From: JACDAN01 sp963721345
GTDB taxonomy: Bacteria > Actinomycetota > Thermoleophilia > Gaiellales > Gaiellaceae
Direction of reading: 5' to 3'
NCBI GenBank assembly: GCA_963721345.1
Contig: CAVRIT010000001.1
Span: 62,001 to 126,000, forward strand
Length of the DNA: 64,000 nucleotides
Positions 60,228-64,000 of the stretch are shown piece by piece (within the stretch, counting starts at the first letter, position 1; each line of letters opens with the position of its first letter). The position numbers and the translations under genes are program-made. The notes beneath the pieces are model-generated. The model was not told the origin of the DNA. It did no database searches and worked only from the letters and a program-made list of their open reading frames with translations.

Positions 60228-61801
60228 GCCGCGAAATCGTCGAGGCAGTTCGTGAGCTGGAGCGTGAGAGAAACCTCGAGAACGGCATCCTCGTGGACGC
60301 CCTCGGGGATGGCCTCCTGGCCGCCTACAAGAAGACGCCGGGCGCGTACCGGCACGCTGTGGTGGAGATCGACGAGGCCGGAGACTTCCGAGTCTTCGCG
60401 ATCCACATGCCGGCAGACACCGAGGAGCGTCTCCTGGACGAAGCGCGCGAGCGCACGCTCGACGAGCTCGAGAAGATCGAGGAGGAGACCGGCGAGAAGC
60501 AGCACACGCTGGTCACCGACGACGATCTCGAGATCGACTGGTCGCAGGTGCCGCCGGACCAGATGCGGCGTGAGGACGTCACGCCGGAGAACTTCGGCCG
60601 CATCGCCGCGCAGACCGCGAAGCAGGTGATTCAGCAGCGGATCCGCGAGGCGGAGCGCCAGATCATGTACGAGGAGTACGTCGACCGAGTCTCCGAGGTC
60701 GTGACGGGCATCGTCCAGCAGGCCGGAGACCGGAACAACATCCTGGTCGACCTCGGCAAGGTCGAGGCGTTGCTGCCGCGGTCCGAGCAGGTGGACGGCG
60801 AGCGCTACGAGCAGGGCTCGCGGATCAAGGCCGTGATCACGGAGGTGCGCTCGGGGACGAAGGGCCCGCAGGTGATCCTCTCCCGGCGCGACCCCGAGCT
60901 GATCAAGACGTTGTTCGAGCTCGAGGTCCCGGAGATCGCAGACGGGCTCGTGGAGATCCGCGGCGTCGCGCGCGAACCGGGCTACCGCTCGAAGATCGCC
61001 GTCGTCTCGCATGCCCAGGGCGTCGACCCCGTCGGCGCGTGTGTCGGCCCGCGAGGGTCACGCGTGCGAATGGTCGTCTCGGAGCTCCGCGGCGAGAAGA
61101 TCGACATCATCCCGTGGAACACGGAGCCGGCGCGCTTCCTCGCGAAAGCGCTGTCTCCGGCCCGGGTTCGCGAGGTCTACATCGATGACGAGACCAAGGA
61201 AGCGACGGTCATCGTCCCCGAGGACCAGCTGGCGCTCGCGATCGGCAAGGAGGGCCTGAACGCCAGACTCGCCGCCCGCCTGACCGGGTGGAAGGTGGAC
61301 ATCCAGTCCGAAGCCGAGTTCGCCCAGGCCGAGGCCGAGGCGGCCTTCGCCGGAGGTGAGCAGGGCGAGGACTTCTCCGGCCGCTGCGCAGCCATCCTCT
61401 CGAACGGCAAGCGCTGCCCGAACGCCGCGCTGCCGAAGACGCGCTTCTGCGGGATTCCCGCCCATGTCGCGCTGGCGGAACGGGAGGCGCGCGGAGAGAT
61501 CGTCGGGGAGGCAGTGCCGATTGCCGGATCCGAGCCGGAGGAGCCGGAGGCGGCCGACGAGCTGGAGACGTCCGAGCCGATGGCAGAGGGCGAGGTGGCC
61601 GTCGAGACACCACCCGGCCCGGTGCCCAGCGAGATTCCGACGCCCGAGCCTTCGCCGACCCCGGCGCCTGAGCCGAGCCCGGCGCTGCCCGAGCCCGTCC
61701 CGGCTGAGATTCCGACCCCGGAGCCTTCCGAGGTTCCCGCGCCGGAGCCCGCCGAGGTGCCCGCGTCGCCCGCAGCGGAGGAACCGAGCCGTTCTGCCTG
61801 A
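60224..61801 (+). CDS. nusA: Transcription factor NusA with Cys-rich and Pro/Glu-rich C-terminal extension
   Basis: A 525-residue NusA: N-terminal RNAP-binding domain, S1 domain (NILVDLGKVEALLPRSEQV, GPQVILSRRDPELIKTLF), KH1 (GACVGPRGSRVRMVVSEL) and KH2 (LALAIGKEGLNARLAARLTGW) to about residue 365. It modulates pausing, termination and antitermination. Then comes an unusual module with Cys388, Cys398, Cys409 and His414 (GRCAAILSNGKRC, TRFCGIPAH), a possible zinc site, and a Pro-Glu-rich tail (PTPEPSPTPAPEP and similar). The ATG at 60224 overlaps rimP. Confidence 0.95.
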   Translation: MSREIVEAVRELERERNLENGILVDALGDGLLAAYKKTPGAYRHAVVEIDEAGDFRVFAIHMPADTEERLLDEARERTLDELEKIEEETGEKQHTLVTDDDLEIDWSQVPPDQMRREDVTPENFGRIAAQTAKQVIQQRIREAERQIMYEEYVDRVSEVVTGIVQQAGDRNNILVDLGKVEALLPRSEQVDGERYEQGSRIKAVITEVRSGTKGPQVILSRRDPELIKTLFELEVPEIADGLVEIRGVAREPGYRSKIAVVSHAQGVDPVGACVGPRGSRVRMVVSELRGEKIDIIPWNTEPARFLAKALSPARVREVYIDDETKEATVIVPEDQLALAIGKEGLNARLAARLTGWKVDIQSEAEFAQAEAEAAFAGGEQGEDFSGRCAAILSNGKRCPNAALPKTRFCGIPAHVALAEREARGEIVGEAVPIAGSEPEEPEAADELETSEPMAEGEVAVETPPGPVPSEIPTPEPSPTPAPEPSPALPEPVPAEIPTPEPSEVPAPEPAEVPASPAAEEPSRSA

Positions 61802-62024
61802 TCGCACCTGCGTCGGCTGCGGCCGGAAGGCGCCGAAGGACGAGCTGCTGCGGTTCGTCTCGCACGAGGGCGTCCTGGCCGTCGCACCCGGCGACCCGGG
61901 CCGGGGCGCGTACACCTGCGCACGGCTCGCGTGCTTCGAGCGTGCGGCGTCGAAGAACGCGTTCAGCAGAGCGCTCAAGCAGACCGTCCGCATCGATCAA
62001 ACGCGTATCCCGCTCTACACTTGA
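61794..62024 (+). CDS. ylxR: YlxR/DUF448 RNA-binding protein
   Basis: About 76 residues: RTCVGCGRKAPKDELLRFV, GRGAYTCARLACFERAASKNAFSRAL are diagnostic of YlxR, a small basic protein usually found between nusA and infB and shown elsewhere to bind RNA or RNase P RNA. No ATG, GTG or TTG lies in frame at the right place; CTG 61794, eight to ten bases after CGGAGG, is the likely start and overlaps the nusA stop. Confidence 0.88.
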   Translation: MPDRTCVGCGRKAPKDELLRFVSHEGVLAVAPGDPGRGAYTCARLACFERAASKNAFSRALKQTVRIDQTRIPLYT

Positions 62025-62033
62025 GGGCTGAAC

Positions 62034-64000
62034 ATGGCTGACCAAGGCAAAAAGCGACCGATCAGGCCTCGCCAGGCGCCCTCAGGGCGCCGCAAGCGGC
62101 GCGTGGTGATCGACTCGCAGGCGAATCGCCCGCGTCCCGACGCGCGTCAGGCGCGCGAGCGCACGGACACTCGGCCGAAGCAGCCTCGCGAGATCGTCCA
62201 GCCGACCGGCCCCGTCAAGGTTCAGTCGGGAGTCACGGTCAAGGAGCTCTCCGCCGCGCTGGGCAAGCCCGTCGCCGAGATCATCAAGATCATGATGGGC
62301 CTGGGGGAGATGGTCACCATCACCCAGTCCCTCTCGGACGAGGCCGTGCAGCTGATCGCGACCGAGTTCAAGCGCGAGGTGACGATCAAGCACGCCGCCG
62401 AGGAGGACGAGGAGCCCGAGAGCTTCGACGACCCGGAGGAGGCGCTGAAGCCGCGCCCGCCGGTCGTCACGATCATGGGCCACGTCGACCACGGGAAGAC
62501 GACGCTCCTCGACGCGATCCGTGAGAGCGCGGTCGTCGAGACTGAGGCCGGCGGGATCACCCAGCACATCGGCGCCTATCAGGTCGAGCACAACGGCCGG
62601 AAGCTGACCTTCCTGGACACGCCGGGCCACGAGGCGTTCACCGCCATGCGGGCCCGCGGCGCGAAGGTGACGGACATCGCGGTCCTGGTCGTGGCTGCCG
62701 ACGACGGCGTGATGCCGCAGACGAAGGAGTCGATCTCCCACGCGCGTGCGGCGGAGGTTCCGATCGTGGTGGCCGTGAACAAGATCGACGTCCCCAACGC
62801 CGACCCGAACCGGGTGCGCGGCGACCTGGCGGGAGAGGGCCTCCAACCCGAGGACTGGGGCGGCACGACGCAGTTCTCCGAGGTCTCGGCGAAGCAGAAG
62901 CAGAACCTCGACGACCTGCTCGAGAAGGTGCTGCTCGTCGCCGACGCCGAGCTCGTGCTGACCTCCAACCCTTCGGCCGAGGCCTCCGGGCCGATCATCG
63001 AGTCCCGCCTCGACGTGGGCCGAGGTCCGGTGGCGACGCTGCTAGTCGCGCGCGGCACGCTCAAGGTCGGCGACGCGATCGTCGCCGGCGACGCGTGGGG
63101 GAGGGTCCGGGCGCTCTACGACTTCCGCGGCGAGAAGCTGGAGCAGGCCGGCCCGGGAGACCCTGTCGAGATCCTCGGCTTCGACCACCCGCCGCCTGCC
63201 GGTGAGCTCGGGCGGGTCGTGGAGAACGAGCGCGCGGCGCGTCAGTTCGCGCAGAGCCGCGGCGAGCGCCTGCGACGCGAGCAGCTGGCGGCGAGTACCG
63301 GGATCTCGCTCGAGAAGCTCTTCGCCCAGATGCAGGCTGGCGGCGTACAGGACCTCAACATCGTCCTCAAGGCCGACGTCGACGGCTCCGTCGAGGCCGC
63401 CGTCTCGGAACTCCAGAAGATTCAACACCCCGAGGTCGGCGTCCGCGTCATCCACCAGGGGGTAGGCGGCATCACCGAGGGAGACGTCAACCTCGCGGTG
63501 GCGTCGAACGCGCTCGTCGTCGGCTTCAACGTACGGCCGAACGCCGAGGCCAAGGCACTGGCCGACCGCGAGGAGGTCCAGATTCGTACCTATCGCGTGA
63601 TCTACCGGCTGACCGAGGACATCGAGCAGGCGCTCGTCGGGATGCTCAAGCCGATCACGACGGAGGAGACGGTCGGCGAGGCCGAGGTGCGCGCGCTGTT
63701 CCGCGTCTCGCGTCTCGGGACGATTGCCGGCTGCCACGTCACGAGCGGCGTCGTCCGGCGAAGCTCCCAGGTTCGGGTCGTCCGCGACGGCACGGTCATC
63801 TACGAGACCTCGATCGCCCAGCTCAAGCGGTTCAAGGACGACGTACGAGAGGTCGAGGCGGGCTTCGAGTGCGGCATCCTCCTCCAGGGCTTCAACGACG
63901 TGAAGGAGGGCGACGTGCTCGAGATGTTCGAGACACGCCAGGTCGACCGCACCGACCTCAGCTCGCCCGCGCCTGAGCCCGAGCCCGCAGCGACCGCAAG
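62034..64000 (+). CDS. infB: Translation initiation factor IF-2 (3' partial)
   Basis: Open from ATG 62034 to the end of the window (655 codons), so only the last few residues are missing. A short basic N-terminal region is followed by IF2_N (VTVKELSAALGKPVAEIIKI), then the GTPase domain with G1 GHVDHGKTTLLD, G3 LDTPGHEAFTAM and G4 AVNKIDVP, and domains II-IV (VLKADVDGSVEAAVSELQKI; fMet-tRNA-binding LRVSRLGTIAGC-like end). IF-2 brings initiator tRNA to the 30S subunit. The N-terminal region is much shorter than in Streptomyces IF-2. Confidence 0.96.
   Translation, partial: MADQGKKRPIRPRQAPSGRRKRRVVIDSQANRPRPDARQARERTDTRPKQPREIVQPTGPVKVQSGVTVKELSAALGKPVAEIIKIMMGLGEMVTITQSLSDEAVQLIATEFKREVTIKHAAEEDEEPESFDDPEEALKPRPPVVTIMGHVDHGKTTLLDAIRESAVVETEAGGITQHIGAYQVEHNGRKLTFLDTPGHEAFTAMRARGAKVTDIAVLVVAADDGVMPQTKESISHARAAEVPIVVAVNKIDVPNADPNRVRGDLAGEGLQPEDWGGTTQFSEVSAKQKQNLDDLLEKVLLVADAELVLTSNPSAEASGPIIESRLDVGRGPVATLLVARGTLKVGDAIVAGDAWGRVRALYDFRGEKLEQAGPGDPVEILGFDHPPPAGELGRVVENERAARQFAQSRGERLRREQLAASTGISLEKLFAQMQAGGVQDLNIVLKADVDGSVEAAVSELQKIQHPEVGVRVIHQGVGGITEGDVNLAVASNALVVGFNVRPNAEAKALADREEVQIRTYRVIYRLTEDIEQALVGMLKPITTEETVGEAEVRALFRVSRLGTIAGCHVTSGVVRRSSQVRVVRDGTVIYETSIAQLKRFKDDVREVEAGFECGILLQGFNDVKEGDVLEMFETRQVDRTDLSSPAPEPEPAATA

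Overview
High-GC chromosomal DNA from an actinobacterium. WhiA, an actinobacterial-type integration host factor (mIHF), coproheme decarboxylase HemQ, a DUF3467 protein, frequent GTG/TTG starts and many leaderless promoters point to Actinomycetota. The mix of genes and the unusual ArgS suggest a deep lineage such as Thermoleophilia (Gaiellales/Solirubrobacterales); that placement is inference. No prophage, CRISPR array, transposase or plasmid gene was seen. The window is mainly housekeeping DNA with interspersed secreted proteins and lipoproteins.

Layout. 0-8.5 kb: the end of a secreted RTX/InlB-repeat protein, small membrane proteins, a subtilisin-like protease, tRNA-Leu, a chaplin-like surface protein, a Bcp peroxiredoxin, HemQ and the first of three related secreted glycoside-hydrolase-like proteins. 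8.5-21 kb: uvrC, a sialidase-fold secreted protein, pruA, whiA, a second glycosidase-like gene, then the glycolytic run gap-pgk-tpiA-gpmI. 21-30 kb: ECF sigma factor, lipoproteins, two-gene metallophosphoesterase operon, M48 protease, DUF3467, an RCK channel-like protein, argS, glpX, class I fba, and a 150-bp palindromic repeat whose half copy lies 8 kb away. 30-43 kb: tRNA-Gly, lytic transglycosylase, HIT protein, two CorA transporters, tRNA-Arg, then a tightly overlapping cluster (dgcA-like epimerase, dgcN-like DUF1611 protein, third glycosidase-like gene, two M29 aminopeptidases, phosphodiesterase), an SOS-boxed LysM gene, RNase Z and a DUF2007-like protein. 43-52 kb: the complete pyrimidine operon pyrR-pyrB-pyrC-carA-carB-pyrK-pyrD with a PyrR-binding leader. 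52-59.5 kb: mihF-gmk-rpoZ-coaC-coaB, then MoxR/DUF58/transglutaminase, a TPR protein and dtd. 59.5-64 kb: rimP-nusA-ylxR-infB behind an attenuator-like hairpin; infB runs off the end.

How it fits together. Glycolysis and gluconeogenesis enzymes (gap, pgk, tpiA, gpmI, glpX, fba) are grouped. The pyr operon makes UMP and is probably controlled by PyrR acting on its own mRNA. The dgcA/dgcN pair with peptidases suggests salvage of D-glutamate and peptides. The LysM membrane protein under two LexA-type boxes resembles an SOS cell-division inhibitor.

Quality caveat. At least ten otherwise intact genes are broken by single-base indels, often in G/C runs (uvrC, argS, tpiA, HIT, subtilase and others). 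Since some are essential, I read these as consensus errors rather than true pseudogenes. Genes are listed across the frameshift, with the site given.
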